Of a DNA stretch of 64,000 nucleotides, positions 63,778 to 64,000 are shown in pieces (positions within the stretch are counted from its first letter, which is position 1; each line of letters starts with the position of its first letter). The stretch covers positions 8,122,001 through 8,186,000 of the forward strand of contig CAVNZM010000006.1 of NCBI GenBank assembly GCA_963693365.1. The letters are read 5' to 3'. The stretch comes from Amoebidium appalachense (Eukaryota; Ichthyosporea). The notes below the pieces were generated by a model. It saw only the letters and a list, made by a program, of their open reading frames with translations. It was not told the DNA's origin and made no database searches. The position numbers and the translations under genes are program-made.

Positions 63778-64000
63778 ATGGGGCGGCTATGTGGAGTGTT
63801 AACCTTTTGTTTTTTCACCCTTCTCTTTCTTCTCCAAGAAGTCTTTCCCATAACCGTGACCTCTAGCCCTACCCTCGCAAAACACCCATGGAGAAGACAG
63901 GGAACAACGAGCTACATAACGTGGAAAGAACAGGCGGAAAACCTGTGCGAGCGTTTTCCGACACATTGCTGCGTGGGTGGGGTCGGTTTCTCAGAGGTTT
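63778..64000 (+). CDS. Predicted secreted protein, N-terminal part only
   Basis: ATG at 63,778 in good context (AAAATGG) opens a frame that is still open at the window end (74 codons). It begins MGRLCGVLTFCFFTLLFLLQ, a typical signal peptide (short basic start, hydrophobic core). A Ser/Thr/Pro stretch, then a Cys-containing region (ENLCERFPTHCCVGGVGF), follow. No intron within the visible part. Family not recognised. Confidence 0.5.
   Translation, partial: MGRLCGVLTFCFFTLLFLLQEVFPITVTSSPTLAKHPWRRQGTTSYITWKEQAENLCERFPTHCCVGGVGFSEV

Overview
This is nuclear DNA from an intron-rich eukaryote. Protein-coding signal comes in short exons (about 45-260 nt) with GT-AG borders and consistent splice phases. 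Introns are long and packed with poly-C/poly-G runs, (CA/TG)n, (GA/CT)n and minisatellites. There is no operon structure, ribosome binding site or CRISPR array. The species cannot be fixed from the window. The gene content (TRAPPC6, NOL7, a C8orf33/UPF0488 homologue, SLIP-GC-like GTPases) fits an opisthokont, perhaps a unicellular holozoan or simple animal; this is inference. Layout: (1) 1-15,650, minus strand: a SLIP-GC/NUGGC-like large GTPase with its P-loop split across two exons and a DIPG switch motif; its 3' end runs off the window. (2) 16,836-39,219, plus strand: a second, diverged member of about 835 residues in some 21 exons, with eroded GTPase motifs and a basic C-terminus. The two genes are head to head across about 1.2 kb. 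(3) 39.2-43.1 kb: gene-poor DNA with a perfect 180-bp palindrome and a broken intronless coiled-coil gene. (4) 43,113-49,165, plus: complete six-exon TRAPPC6 gene. (5) 50,941-56,443, minus: complete six-exon UPF0488/C8orf33 homologue, tail to tail with TRAPPC6. (6) 57,126-61,480, plus: complete three-exon NOL7/UTP16-like nucleolar gene, head to head with the UPF0488 gene (682 bp apart). (7) 61.5-63.8 kb: intergenic, then the first 74 codons of a predicted secreted protein at the right edge. The genes are not one pathway; they are housekeeping trafficking and ribosome-biogenesis genes beside a GTPase pair. Three genome-wide behaviours stand out. First, exon/intron junctions repeatedly seed tandem duplications that carry a copied splice site and sometimes the adjoining codons (seven or more loci). 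Second, a family of SINE-like repeats (about 18 copies) ends in a poly-C tail. Third, the strand carrying C runs follows the direction of transcription, and the runs are scarce in most of the intergenic DNA. Two MITE-like DNA elements, one piggyBac-like with TTAA ends, lie in introns of the first gene. All exon borders are my reading of splice motifs and frame, not transcript evidence.
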